A DNA stretch of 64,000 nucleotides from Planococcus sp. MER TA 32b (GTDB taxonomy: Bacteria > Bacillota > Bacilli > Bacillales_A > Planococcaceae). Shown here piece by piece: positions 50,786 through 59,457 of the stretch. Where the stretch lies: the NCBI GenBank assembly GCA_023715185.1, contig JAMCAN010000002.1, positions 62,001-126,000 on the forward strand, written 5' to 3'. A model generated the notes under the pieces. That model was given only the letters and a program-made list of their open reading frames with translations. It searched no databases and was not told the origin of the DNA. A program made the position numbers and the translations under genes. Each line of letters begins with the position of its first letter. Position 1 is the first letter of the stretch.

Positions 50786-51568
50786 ATGACGAATCTTGTG
50801 AAGGAAGTTTCCGAAAAGATTACAGAAGCACATGAAGCGGGGGAGGCCACAGGATTTATCCGCCATCAGTATACGGTGGATGAACAGACGGCTTATGCTG
50901 TACAGGATGCAGTGGTCGATGCATTAAGCACGGCCGGGCAAGGCGAGCTTGCCGGGTATAAGATCAGCATGACCAGTGCGGCGACGCAGGCGATCGCGAA
51001 TACGCATGAGCCGGCATATGGAACGTTGCTGAAGTCGCACGTGCTAAAAAGTGGGGAGACGGTTTCACTTCCAAGCCTGTTTTCGCCGCTGATTGAAACC
51101 GAGATCATGTTCATCTTGACGGAAGATCTTTCTGCAGGAGCAGACGAGGAAGAGGTTTTACGGAAAAGCAAGATTGCCGCCGGTATTGAAGTTCCGGATT
51201 CCCGGTATAAAGACTGGTTTCCCAATTTCTCTTTGGCTGACTTGATTTGTGATAACACAGCGGTCGGATTGGTCGTAATTTCAGAACCTGTGTACCCGCC
51301 ATTCTTCGAGGAATTGGCGAATATCCAGATGGAACTGTTTCACAACGGCGTGAAAATCAGTGAAGGAACGGCTTCTGCCGTGCTGGACAATCCCGCTTCA
51401 GCTGTTGCCTGGCTGTCCCGGAAGCTGGCGGCCAACGGGAAAGCACTGACAAAAGGCATGGTGATTTCATCGGGCACTTTCATCCCGCCGCTCGCCGCCG
51501 AGGAAGGCACCTATACGGTGAAATACTCCGCTTTGGGCCAAGCGGAAATCACTTTTACAGCCGAATAA
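50786..51568 (+). CDS. 2-keto-4-pentenoate hydratase / FAH-family protein
   Basis: 260 residues of the fumarylacetoacetate hydrolase fold, MhpD-like: AGYKISMTSAATQA, FSPLIETEIMFILTEDL (metal-binding Glu), GIEVPDSRYKDW and AVAWLSRKLAANG. It would hydrate a 2-hydroxypentadienoate or decarboxylate a 2-oxo acid in aromatic breakdown, but no partner genes are nearby. GGAG lies 8 bases before ATG 50786. Confidence 0.82.
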   Translation: MTNLVKEVSEKITEAHEAGEATGFIRHQYTVDEQTAYAVQDAVVDALSTAGQGELAGYKISMTSAATQAIANTHEPAYGTLLKSHVLKSGETVSLPSLFSPLIETEIMFILTEDLSAGADEEEVLRKSKIAAGIEVPDSRYKDWFPNFSLADLICDNTAVGLVVISEPVYPPFFEELANIQMELFHNGVKISEGTASAVLDNPASAVAWLSRKLAANGKALTKGMVISSGTFIPPLAAEEGTYTVKYSALGQAEITFTAE

Positions 51569-51611
51569 AATCGATTGTACATACTATTTAAAGGGCTCTC
51601 CATTTATGTGC

Positions 51612-51674
51612 CCAAAAAAACACCTCCGAATCGGTACAAGTTTCGACTGTACCGGTCTGGAGGTGTTTTATTTA
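51612..51674. terminator. Bidirectional terminator
   Basis: AAAACACCTCC with GGAGGTGTTTT, plus an inner CGGTACA/TGTACCG stem, between convergent genes. Confidence 0.88.
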
Positions 51675-51681
51675 TTTGAAA

Positions 51682-52398
51682 TTACGGATTCGTCGACCAA
51701 AGGCCAGCAGATTTCAACAGCACGCGCGGGTGCAGCTTCAACTGGGCAACCATCATTTGCGCCATGTCTTCCGGCTGCATAACTTTTTCCGGATTGCCGT
51801 CCGTCAAGTTCGACTCGATCGCGAGGTCAGTCGCAACCGTGCTTGGCGTCAAGGCAGTCACACGGATATTGTGCTTTCTGACTTCCAGCATCAACGATTC
51901 CGTCAAGCCCATCACGCCGAATTTCGATGCGCTGTACGCACTCGTCACCGGCGCGCCTTTTTGGCCGGCAGTCGATGAAATATTGATGATTTCGCCAGAC
52001 TCGCGCTCGATCATTTGCGGCAGTACGGCACGCGTCACATAGTAAACGCCCATCAAGTTCGTATCGATGATGCCTTTCCATTCATCAGGCGACAGCTCAA
52101 GGAACTTGCCGAATTTGCCGATGCCGGCGTTGTTGATCAGAATATCGATCGATCCAAGTTCTTCTGTAATATGTTCAACTGCCGCGTTGACCGCTTCCAT
52201 ATCCGCGACGTCCGCCACAGCGAATACCGTTTTCACGCCGTATTGCTCAAGCTCCGCAGCCACTTTCTCCAAATTGGCCGCCGTGCGTCCGACCAGCCCG
52301 ACATTGATGCCTTCCGTTGCGAAAGCGATTGCCGTTGCCCGGCCGATCCCTTTGCCGGCTCCTGTGATTAACGCGTTTTTCCCTTTAACATCTTGCAT
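51682..52398 (-). CDS. SDR-family 3-oxoacyl-ACP reductase-like protein
   Basis: 238 residues: cofactor motif [14 protein letters not shown] near residue 12, NNAG near 88, and the catalytic Ser-Tyr-Lys set in [20 protein letters not shown]. It is close to the FabG-like reductases of Bacillus, but lies outside a fatty-acid operon, so another ketone substrate is possible. ATG 52398 has GAGGAG upstream; the TTG 8 codons earlier overlaps that site. Confidence 0.87.
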   Translation of the reverse strand: MQDVKGKNALITGAGKGIGRATAIAFATEGINVGLVGRTAANLEKVAAELEQYGVKTVFAVADVADMEAVNAAVEHITEELGSIDILINNAGIGKFGKFLELSPDEWKGIIDTNLMGVYYVTRAVLPQMIERESGEIINISSTAGQKGAPVTSAYSASKFGVMGLTESLMLEVRKHNIRVTALTPSTVATDLAIESNLTDGNPEKVMQPEDMAQMMVAQLKLHPRVLLKSAGLWSTNP

Positions 52399-52487
52399 AG
52401 TGAACAGCTCCTCTAATTTCAATCAGTTTCGTCCTCTAGTGTAGCAAAGAGGGCAGGAGAAAATCCAAGTGGAGGACTTGGGAAGGA

Positions 52488-52521
52488 ATAAAAAAGACAG
52501 CAGAGTGGTGATCTGCTGTCG
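52488..52521 (-). terminator. Terminator
   Basis: GACAGCAGA (52496-52504) pairs with TCTGCTGTC (52512-52520), with a T-run on the minus strand. Confidence 0.88.
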
Positions 52522-52560
52522 GTGGAAGGTGATTTAGTTGTTCATATATGGAGGAAGAAA

Positions 52561-53112
52561 TTATTCAATCAAATTATCTCCCTCATCATAAAAGGTTAAA
52601 TCAACCGGAAAAGCTCTTTCCACTTCACTTGGTATCTTTGCAGATTGCAAAAATATTTGTTCGTTTGAAACATCGAATGTAGCATCATACTCACTATTGA
52701 GAGCAGTCGCTAAAATATGGTCGATTTTCAAATCAGGATTTTCGCCGTATAAAATCAAATATTCTCCTTTATTGGTATCAATGACTTGATAAGAAGAATT
52801 ACGAAATCCTGACCCATATCCGGCAACATCAATCTTAAATTTTCCATTCAAGCCTTTTAATAAGCGCGCATAACCGTAATCTCCATTATCTAATTGAAAA
52901 AGAATGATATGGGAAGTGGTATCCTCTATTTGTTTCACCTGCAATACTTCTGGATTGAGTTCATCACTGGGCGGCTGGTTCAACCAGGTATCCAGATGGG
53001 ATTGGATAGATGCTTCATTGTCATCGATATAATATTCATTCGTATAATAAAAAGAAAATCCTATAACTGCTACGGCAATTACAGAAATAAAGAGCAATAG
53101 TTTCTTGTTCAG
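52561..53112 (-). CDS. Membrane-anchored protein, probable CTG start
   Basis: 183 residues. A signal-anchor (NKKLLLFISVIAVAVIGFSF) leads an extracytoplasmic domain with no recognised motif. AGAGGAGGT lies 6 bases before a CTG codon at 53112 that directly precedes NKKLLL, a standard signal-peptide beginning. The only in-frame ATG (53139) lies upstream of this ribosome binding site and has none of its own. I therefore prefer the rare CTG start. Confidence 0.7.
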   Translation of the reverse strand: MNKKLLLFISVIAVAVIGFSFYYTNEYYIDDNEASIQSHLDTWLNQPPSDELNPEVLQVKQIEDTTSHIILFQLDNGDYGYARLLKGLNGKFKIDVAGYGSGFRNSSYQVIDTNKGEYLILYGENPDLKIDHILATALNSEYDATFDVSNEQIFLQSAKIPSEVERAFPVDLTFYDEGDNLIE

Positions 53113-53181
53113 ATAAATACCTCCTCTGGAAACGAGCATAACTTATGAAAGACCCCATTCTTTTCACGCTGACGGCTTATA

Positions 53182-53376
53182 TCATTTTTTATTGGAAAAG
53201 AACCCTGCACCTGTATATTTCATCATTCCCCAGGCACTGAAAACAGTCAAAATAAGACCTGCAATTAGAATGTAAATGGTGATGTCTCCTGATCTCTGCA
53301 TCCAAAAATCCATCAATGCAATGACAATGAGCGCTGCGCTGATCCCCGTCATAACACCCCAAAATAACCGTGTCAT
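53182..53376 (-). CDS. Small two-helix membrane protein
   Basis: 64 residues with helices at about 4-24 and 32-52. AAAGGCGG precedes the ATG. Same strand as its neighbours on both sides; probably one operon 52561-53572. Confidence 0.65.
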   Translation of the reverse strand: MTRLFWGVMTGISAALIVIALMDFWMQRSGDITIYILIAGLILTVFSAWGMMKYTGAGFFSNKK

Positions 53377-53404
53377 TTTTTAGCCGCCTTTCTATTAGAA
53401 TATT

Positions 53405-53572
53405 CTATTCCAACGTCATCAAAAACGCAGCCGTACACGCAACAATCAAAGCAAACGAAAGTCCAACCTGATATTTGCTGACAGCCGATTTTCTTTTTAC
53501 TTCTATATAGAACGTAATCAGGCCGTAAAGAACGCCCAATATCAGAATGAATTGCAATATCGGTGAATCCAA
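53405..53572 (-). CDS. Small two-helix membrane protein, TTG start
   Basis: 55 residues: helices at about 5-22 and 36-53, with a basic loop (EVKRKSAVSKYQ). AAGGAGG lies 8 bases before TTG 53572. The overlapping frame on the same strand has no membrane pattern and reads through the stop, so this frame is preferred. Confidence 0.6.
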   Translation of the reverse strand: MDSPILQFILILGVLYGLITFYIEVKRKSAVSKYQVGLSFALIVACTAAFLMTLE

Positions 53573-53680
53573 TGCATTTTCCTCCTTGATTGTGCATTTA
53601 TATATTATACGGGTTACTTGTAAAAGAGATTCAATTTTCGAAAAAAAGCCCCTTCATCAGAAGAAGCTTCCACCAAATTT

Positions 53681-53878
53681 TTATAAAATCGCTTCCGCAA
53701 TCAATTTATCCAGCTTGCGGATATCAACTTTCTTCGCCAAATTCGACTTGAATCTGCCGAGAGTCGTCCACAGCTCAAGCTCTGTATTCAAATCGAACGT
53801 GCCGGCGTTTTCAGATGAGTACATGATGATCGACTTGAACGGAATCGTGTAGACTTCAACTTTTTTACCCGTGATTCC
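53681..53878 (-). pseudogene. Truncated bacterial PH-domain protein
   Basis: 65 codons reading GITGKKVEVYTIPFKSIIMY, then ENAGTFDLNTELELWTT and ending DKLIAEAIL. This is the C-terminal half of the small bacterial PH-domain family (PF08000-type). Upstream, a stop codon lies six codons before the match and there is no start, so the N-terminal half is missing. The break point coincides with the edge of the toxin-antitoxin and restriction region. Confidence 0.7.
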
Positions 53879-54064
53879 TCTCGTTCGGTTTTTTCTTTAT
53901 TCTCGTTTTAACTATGCTTATTCCTTATTCAATCAAACTTTCGAGTGAGCAGGAGCCGCTTTGGTAATCATGGATAGTGGCATGAACTGATACCGTCTGA
54001 TTATATATTGCTGTTCTTTATAATATGTAAGCCAGTTATCTATTGTCTTTCTTTATTACATTAA

Positions 54065-54088
54065 TTATGTACGGTATAATGTACATAA
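54065..54088 (+). promoter_or_regulatory. Promoter-operator of the toxin-antitoxin operon
   Basis: TTATGTAC (54065-54072) and GTACATAA (54081-54088) form a perfect 8-8-8 inverted repeat around TATAAT (54075-54080). One arm contains TGTACA, the core hexamer of known YefM-YoeB operators. Binding here would block the -10 box. Confidence 0.75.
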
Positions 54089-54103
54089 AAGGAGATGGTG
54101 ATA

Positions 54104-54379
54104 ATGTCAGCGATTACTGCAACTACACCAACCAATCTTAGAAAGAATCTATTTAACGTGCTTGAAGATGTCACAGAGGCTAACACAGAAGTCATCATTA
54201 CGTTAAAGTCAGGAAAAAATGCTGTACTAATCTCTGAAGATGAATTAAATTCCTACCGGGAAACAGCTCATTTGATGTCTACTAAAGCGAACAGAGAACG
54301 GCTTAATGAAGCAATTACACAATTAGAGAACGGCGAGGGGACGGTCCGAGACTTAATTGAGGACGGTTCAGATGCTTAA
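54104..54379 (+). CDS. yefM: Antitoxin, YefM/Phd family
   Basis: 91 residues. The N-terminal DNA-binding part (SAITATTPTNLRKNLFNVLE) has the Phd/YefM fold, and the acidic C-terminus (ITQLENGEGTVRDLIEDGSD) wraps the toxin. It neutralises YoeB and represses the operon. ATG 54104 follows GGAGATGGTGATA. It overlaps the toxin gene by 8 bases. Confidence 0.9.
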   Translation: MSAITATTPTNLRKNLFNVLEDVTEANTEVIITLKSGKNAVLISEDELNSYRETAHLMSTKANRERLNEAITQLENGEGTVRDLIEDGSDA

Positions 54380-54626
54380 GATATGGGCTGATCAGGTATG
54401 GGAAGATTATCTGCATTGGCAAGAAAACGATAAAAAGATTGTGAAAAAGATAAACAGATTGATCAAGGAAATCGAGCGTCATCCGTTTACTGGTCTTGGC
54501 AAGCCGGAGCCACTGAAACATGATTGGACCGGATATTGGTCAAGACATATTACACATGAACACCGGCTTGTTTATAAAGTTGAGAATGATGCAATTAAAA
54601 TTGCACAAGCAAGATTTCATTATTGA
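54372..54626 (+). CDS. yoeB: Toxin, YoeB family mRNA interferase
   Basis: 84 residues, the usual YoeB length. Conserved ends KIWADQVWEDYLHWQENDKK and SRHITHEHRLVYKV, with the C-terminal catalytic pair in ARFHY. YoeB cleaves mRNA at the ribosomal A site. ATG 54372 lies inside the antitoxin gene, so translation is coupled. Confidence 0.92.
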   Translation: MLKIWADQVWEDYLHWQENDKKIVKKINRLIKEIERHPFTGLGKPEPLKHDWTGYWSRHITHEHRLVYKVENDAIKIAQARFHY

Positions 54627-54685
54627 AGACGCAGTCGTACATTTAGGTTTTAAACAATCACTGGAACTTTGAATATTAACCTAAT

Positions 54686-54713
54686 GTGGATCCAACTGGG
54701 TCCGCTTTTTTCT
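54686..54713 (+). terminator. Terminator of the toxin-antitoxin operon
   Basis: GTGGATCC pairs with GGGTCCGC (one wobble) over AACT, then six Ts. Confidence 0.75.
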
Positions 54714-54781
54714 TTTCAATAAAAATGTGTGCATGCCTGGTATCCCATACTAAAAATGTCCTTTCCTTACCATACCCACAG

Positions 54782-54809
54782 TTACATTCTCCTCCCCATG
54801 TGGTAAAAT
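54782..54809 (+). promoter_or_regulatory. Probable promoter of hsdR
   Basis: TTACAT (54782-54787) and TAAAAT (54804-54809), spaced by 16 bases, 39 bases before the hsdR start. Confidence 0.45.
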
Positions 54810-54848
54810 TATCTAAATAGACTGACTGCCATAAGAGGGGGATATCAT

Positions 54849-57608
54849 ATGGTACATCAAGCAAGAACGCAGTCCGAAGCGCAGCTGGAAAACGTGATGA
54901 TTGCTCAGCTCGTGGACCAGGGATTCGAGCGGGTTTCCATACCGTCTATCCAAGAGCTTCAAGCTAATTTCCGCAAACAAGTTAACCGGCTGAACGAAGA
55001 GAGATTAAACGGGAAGCCTTTATCCGATAAAGAATTTGACCGCTTGCTCCTTAAGATAGAAGGAAAGAGCGTATTTGAGTCAGCGAAGATTCTTCGCGAT
55101 AAAGAAATCATTTCGCGTGATGATGACAGCACGCTTTATGTGCTGCTTTTTGACACGCAAAATTACGAAAACAATAAACTCCAAGTGACTCATCAAACAA
55201 CCGTCGTTGGCCGATATACGAACCGCTATGATGTGACGCTGCTGATCAACGGTTTGCCGCTTGTGCAGATCGAGCTGAAACGCCGCGGCCTTCATTTCGC
55301 GGAGGGCTTTAACCAAATCATGCGCTACCGAAAAGATTCCTACGGTGGCTTATTTAACTTTCTGCAGGTTTTCGTCGTTTCGAACGGCGTGGATACGAAG
55401 TATTTCGCCAACTCCGACCGTGAGCCGATGAAGAGCCTGATGTTCTTCTGGTCGGACGACAAAAATAAACGCATCACGAAACTCGATGAATTTACGGCTT
55501 CCTTCCTGGAACCGGTGATGCTGCAGAACGTCCTTTCAAAATACATGATTATTAACGAAACCGATAAGCACCTGATGGTCATGCGCCCTTACCAGATCTA
55601 TGCCGTCGAGCGGATTCTGCATCAGGCAATCCAGAAGGAAGAGAACGGTTATGTCTGGCATACGACGGGGAGCGGGAAGACGCTGACTTCGTTCAAAGCG
55701 AGTGAACTGCTGGCGCAGCAGGAAGATATCAAGAAAGTGATTTTTCTCGTCGACCGGAAAGATCTTGATTCCCAGACGATGGAGGAGTTCAATAAATTCG
55801 AGAAAGACTCGGTCGACCGCACAACGAAAACGGGTGTCCTCGTGAAGCAATTGAAAGATCCGAACCGCAAACGCATCATCACGACTATCCAGAAGATGGC
55901 ACATGCGGTTAAAACGGAACGTTATCAAGAGGTCATGAAGATGTATGAAAACGAGAAAGTCGTCTTCGTCATCGATGAATGCCATCGTTCTCAGTTCGGC
56001 GAGATGAACCTGCTCATCAAACGCCATTTCAAGCGCGCGCAGTATATCGGCTTTACCGGCACGCCGCGTTTTGTCGACAACAAATCACAGGACGGCCGCA
56101 CGACTTCCGACCTGTTCCAGGATTGCCTCCATACATATCTCATCAAAGATGCAATCCATGATGGTAACGTTCTCGGTTTCTCGGTGGAATACATCAGCAC
56201 GATGAAAGGCAAGGAAGGCGTCGATGACGTCACAAAAGTTCCTGGCATCGACCAGCAGGAATTATGGATGGCGGATTCGCGCATCGACATGATTGCTAAT
56301 CACATTAAGGAGATTCATCCGAATAAAACCCATAACAAAAAATATACTGGCTTATTGACGGCGGAAAGCATTCCGGCAGCCATCAAATATTACGCCGCCT
56401 TTAAAAAGATCAATCCGGACATGAAAGTCACTTCGATCTTCAGTTTCGGAACGAACGAAGAAAGTGTTGAAGGCGAGGAGCATACGCGCCATTCACTCGA
56501 GCGCATAATGCAGGATTTCAATAAAGAATTTGGCACCAATCATAATACGGAAAACTTCTCGTCATATTTTGCCGACATCTCGAAAAAAGTAAAGTCAGCT
56601 CAAATTGATTTGCTGATTGTGGTCGATATGTTTCTGACAGGTTTTGACGCCAAAACATTAAGCACTTTGTATGTAGACCGTAACTTGCAACATCACGGAT
56701 TAATTCAGGCTTACTCACGCACGAACCGTGTCGAAGGTCCAAAAAAGATGTACGGCAATATCGTCTGTTACCGCAATTTGAAAGAAGCGACCGATACTGC
56801 GGTCCGCCTGTTCTCGCAGACCGGTGATACTGAAACGGTGCTGATGAAGAGCTATAAGCAATACTTGGCAGACTTCAAAGATCAATTAGATAATCTACTT
56901 GATATTGCGTTAACACCTGAAGCTGTAGATGAGCTGGAAGGCGAGACGAAGCAGAAAGAATTTGTCATTGCATTCCGTGATTTAACGCGGGTTCTGACAA
57001 AACTAAAGACGTTTGTTGAGTATGATTTCAATCAGCAGGACATGGGTATCAGCGAGCAAATGTACAAAGACTTCAGAAGCAAATACCTGTTTCTTTACGA
57101 GAACGACAAGAAAGACAAAGAAAAAGTATCCGTCATCAACGATATCGATTTCGAAATCGAATTGATGCAGACGGACCGCATCAATGTCGATTACATTCTT
57201 GAGCTCTTGCGCAATACGAACTTCGAGAATAAAAATGAGCGTGACGCAGCCGTGCGCCGCGCCATCAAAGAAGTCAACGAAGCTTCAAGCGATGAAATGC
57301 GTTTGAAGCGTGACCTGTTACTCGAATTCCTGAAGGGCGTCGCGCCGACTCTGACGAATGACGATTCCATCGACCAAAAATACCGCGACTTTGAAAGTGA
57401 GCGCCGCAAGCACGAAATCCAGGCGATGTCGCAGCAATTGCAGGTCGGGGAAGACAAACTGGAATATTTCATGAAAGAATATGAATTCACCGGGGTATCA
57501 CCTGACCAGGAAATTAACGATGCCATCAAAGCACCATTCAAAGAAAAGCGGAAACGCGTACAGGCATTGAAAGATTTCATCTATTCGAATGTACAAAAGT
57601 ATTCCTGA
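54849..57608 (+). CDS. hsdR: Type I restriction endonuclease subunit R
   Basis: 919 residues. The HsdR_N nuclease domain contains the PD-(D/E)XK elements RYDVTLLINGLPLVQIELKR near residue 130. The SF2 translocase has Walker A WHTTGSGKTLTSFK near 275, the DEAD-type box VVFVIDECHRSQFG near 375 and IGFTGTPRF near 400. The helical C-terminus binds the methylase complex. It needs HsdM and HsdS to cut unmodified DNA. The gene comes first, ahead of hsdM and hsdS. Confidence 0.95.
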   Translation: MVHQARTQSEAQLENVMIAQLVDQGFERVSIPSIQELQANFRKQVNRLNEERLNGKPLSDKEFDRLLLKIEGKSVFESAKILRDKEIISRDDDSTLYVLLFDTQNYENNKLQVTHQTTVVGRYTNRYDVTLLINGLPLVQIELKRRGLHFAEGFNQIMRYRKDSYGGLFNFLQVFVVSNGVDTKYFANSDREPMKSLMFFWSDDKNKRITKLDEFTASFLEPVMLQNVLSKYMIINETDKHLMVMRPYQIYAVERILHQAIQKEENGYVWHTTGSGKTLTSFKASELLAQQEDIKKVIFLVDRKDLDSQTMEEFNKFEKDSVDRTTKTGVLVKQLKDPNRKRIITTIQKMAHAVKTERYQEVMKMYENEKVVFVIDECHRSQFGEMNLLIKRHFKRAQYIGFTGTPRFVDNKSQDGRTTSDLFQDCLHTYLIKDAIHDGNVLGFSVEYISTMKGKEGVDDVTKVPGIDQQELWMADSRIDMIANHIKEIHPNKTHNKKYTGLLTAESIPAAIKYYAAFKKINPDMKVTSIFSFGTNEESVEGEEHTRHSLERIMQDFNKEFGTNHNTENFSSYFADISKKVKSAQIDLLIVVDMFLTGFDAKTLSTLYVDRNLQHHGLIQAYSRTNRVEGPKKMYGNIVCYRNLKEATDTAVRLFSQTGDTETVLMKSYKQYLADFKDQLDNLLDIALTPEAVDELEGETKQKEFVIAFRDLTRVLTKLKTFVEYDFNQQDMGISEQMYKDFRSKYLFLYENDKKDKEKVSVINDIDFEIELMQTDRINVDYILELLRNTNFENKNERDAAVRRAIKEVNEASSDEMRLKRDLLLEFLKGVAPTLTNDDSIDQKYRDFESERRKHEIQAMSQQLQVGEDKLEYFMKEYEFTGVSPDQEINDAIKAPFKEKRKRVQALKDFIYSNVQKYS

Positions 57609-57614
57609 CACGAA

Positions 57615-57745
57615 AGACGAAGGGCGGCTCCAGGGGGACGCTTTCCGCGGGCACAGTGCTGAGCCTCCTCGTCGCAAGCTCCTGCGGGGTCTCATCACAG
57701 CGCTATTCCCGCAGGAGTCGCCCCCTTGCACCGCCCTTCTGGCCT
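57615..57745. repeat. Dispersed palindromic element between hsdR and hsdM
   Basis: Outer arms GAAGGGCGG (57619-57627) and CCGCCCTTC (57731-57739) plus a perfect inner CTCCTGCGGG / CCCGCAGGAG repeat (57680-57689, 57708-57717). It resembles the short G+C-rich palindromic repeats scattered through many Bacillales genomes. A second fold-back with ACACAAT/ATTGTGT arms follows up to 57830. No coding function. Confidence 0.7.
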
Positions 57746-57873
57746 CCCGTAAAGGTGACAACACAATAGCCTCGCGCCACGGTGAAAAACGCAATTATTC
57801 CTCAAATTGTGTTTTACGCGGGGGCGCAATTCGAGAGTATTAATAAAATATATACATTTAAAGGAGAACACAC

Positions 57874-59457
57874 ATGACAACTTCAGAAAAACAGCGCCAG
57901 CAACAGGCTGAATTGCATAAAAAGCTATGGACAATGGCCAATGATTTACGGGGCCAAATGGAAGCATACGATTTCAAGAACTATATCCTGGGATTGATTT
58001 TTTACCGTTACCTGTCCGAAAAGACAGAAGCACGGATCGCGAAATTATTGGAAGAAGATAATATCTCATATGAAGATGCATGGGAAGATGAAGAGTATCG
58101 CGAAGGCTTAGTGGATGCGTTGCTTACGGAAATCGGTTTCGTTATCGAGCCGGACTTCCTTTTTTCTTCCATGATCAAAGAGATTCCGAAAGGTGAACTG
58201 GGCAAATTCGATGTCGAGCTTCTGCATAAAGCGATTAAAGCGGTTGAAGAATCAACGCTTGGCACAGACAGCCAGCAGGACTTCGAACACCTATTTGATG
58301 ACATGGATCTGACTTCAACAAAACTTGGGCGTGACGTGAAATCACGTTCGAAACTGATTGCTAAGATCATGCTGAGCATCAACGACATTCCATTCCTTCA
58401 CGATGATGTCGATATCGATGTACTTGGCGATGCCTACGAATACCTGATTTCGCAATTCGCTGCTAACGCAGGGAAAAAAGCAGGCGAGTTCTACACGCCT
58501 CAGCAAGTATCCAAAATCCTGGCGAAAATTGTCACACATGAAAAACCGAATTTGAAGAACGTTTATGACCCGACTTGTGGTTCGGGTTCTTTGATGCTGC
58601 GTGTTGCTAAAGAGTCGAATGTCCGCTTGTTTTACGGACAGGAATTGACGACTACGACATTCAACTTGGCGCGCATGAATATGCTGCTGCATGACCTGCG
58701 CTATACGGATTTTGATATTCAGAATGAAAATACTCTCGAAAACCCGAAACATATCGATATGCGTTTTGAAGCGGTTGTAGCCAATCCACCGTATTCTGCT
58801 AACTGGAGTGCAGACGCTAAATACCTGGACGACGAACGTTTCAGTGATTACGGAAAACTGGCGCCGAAATCGAAAGCGGATTTCGCATTTGTACAGCACA
58901 TGATCCATCAATTGGACGATAATGGCACGATGGCTGTTGTCTTGCCACATGGTGTTTTATTCCGCGGAGCGGCCGAAGGGGTTATCCGTAAATTCTTGAT
59001 CGAAGAAAAGAACTACCTGGATGCAGTCATCGGCTTGCCGGCGAACGTCTTTTTCGGCACGTCTATTCCGACATGCGTACTGGTCTTCAAGAAGATCCGC
59101 AAAGCGGATGCCAATGTGATTTTCATCGATGCGTCGAACGAGTTTGAAAAAGGCAAAAACCAGAACAACCTGACAGACGAAAATGTCGACAAAATCGTCG
59201 ATACGTATAAATCGCGCGAAACAATCGATAAGTATTCCTATGCGGCGACGCTGGAAGAAATCAAAGAAAACGACTATAACCTGAACATCCCGCGCTATGT
59301 CGATACCTTTGTCGAAGAAGAACCGGTGGATCTGGAGGCGGTGCAAGTGAGGCTGAAGGAAATCGACCAGGAGATTGAGGAGATTGACAGGGAGCTTGAG
59401 GAGTATTTTAAGGAATTGGGGGTTGGTTTAGGTGAACGTACCTCAGTTGAGATTTAG
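57874..59457 (+). CDS. hsdM: Type I DNA methyltransferase subunit M
   Basis: 527 residues. The HsdM_N domain (about 10-145) is followed by the N6-adenine methylase domain: GEFYTPQQVSKIL near residue 210, the SAM-binding motif YDPTCGSGSLMLR near 230 and the catalytic NPPY (VVANPPYSANW near 305). A C-terminal coiled-coil segment (EIDQEIEEIDRELEEYFK) contacts HsdS. AAAGGAG precedes the ATG. It overlaps hsdS by 26 bases. Confidence 0.95.
   Translation: MTTSEKQRQQQAELHKKLWTMANDLRGQMEAYDFKNYILGLIFYRYLSEKTEARIAKLLEEDNISYEDAWEDEEYREGLVDALLTEIGFVIEPDFLFSSMIKEIPKGELGKFDVELLHKAIKAVEESTLGTDSQQDFEHLFDDMDLTSTKLGRDVKSRSKLIAKIMLSINDIPFLHDDVDIDVLGDAYEYLISQFAANAGKKAGEFYTPQQVSKILAKIVTHEKPNLKNVYDPTCGSGSLMLRVAKESNVRLFYGQELTTTTFNLARMNMLLHDLRYTDFDIQNENTLENPKHIDMRFEAVVANPPYSANWSADAKYLDDERFSDYGKLAPKSKADFAFVQHMIHQLDDNGTMAVVLPHGVLFRGAAEGVIRKFLIEEKNYLDAVIGLPANVFFGTSIPTCVLVFKKIRKADANVIFIDASNEFEKGKNQNNLTDENVDKIVDTYKSRETIDKYSYAATLEEIKENDYNLNIPRYVDTFVEEEPVDLEAVQVRLKEIDQEIEEIDRELEEYFKELGVGLGERTSVEI

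Noticed and set aside
53373-53597. 74-residue minus-strand frame beginning MHNQGGKC
   Set aside because: The overlapping frame with TTG start at 53572 has a correctly spaced AAGGAGG and a clear two-helix membrane pattern; this frame places that ribosome binding site inside its coding region.
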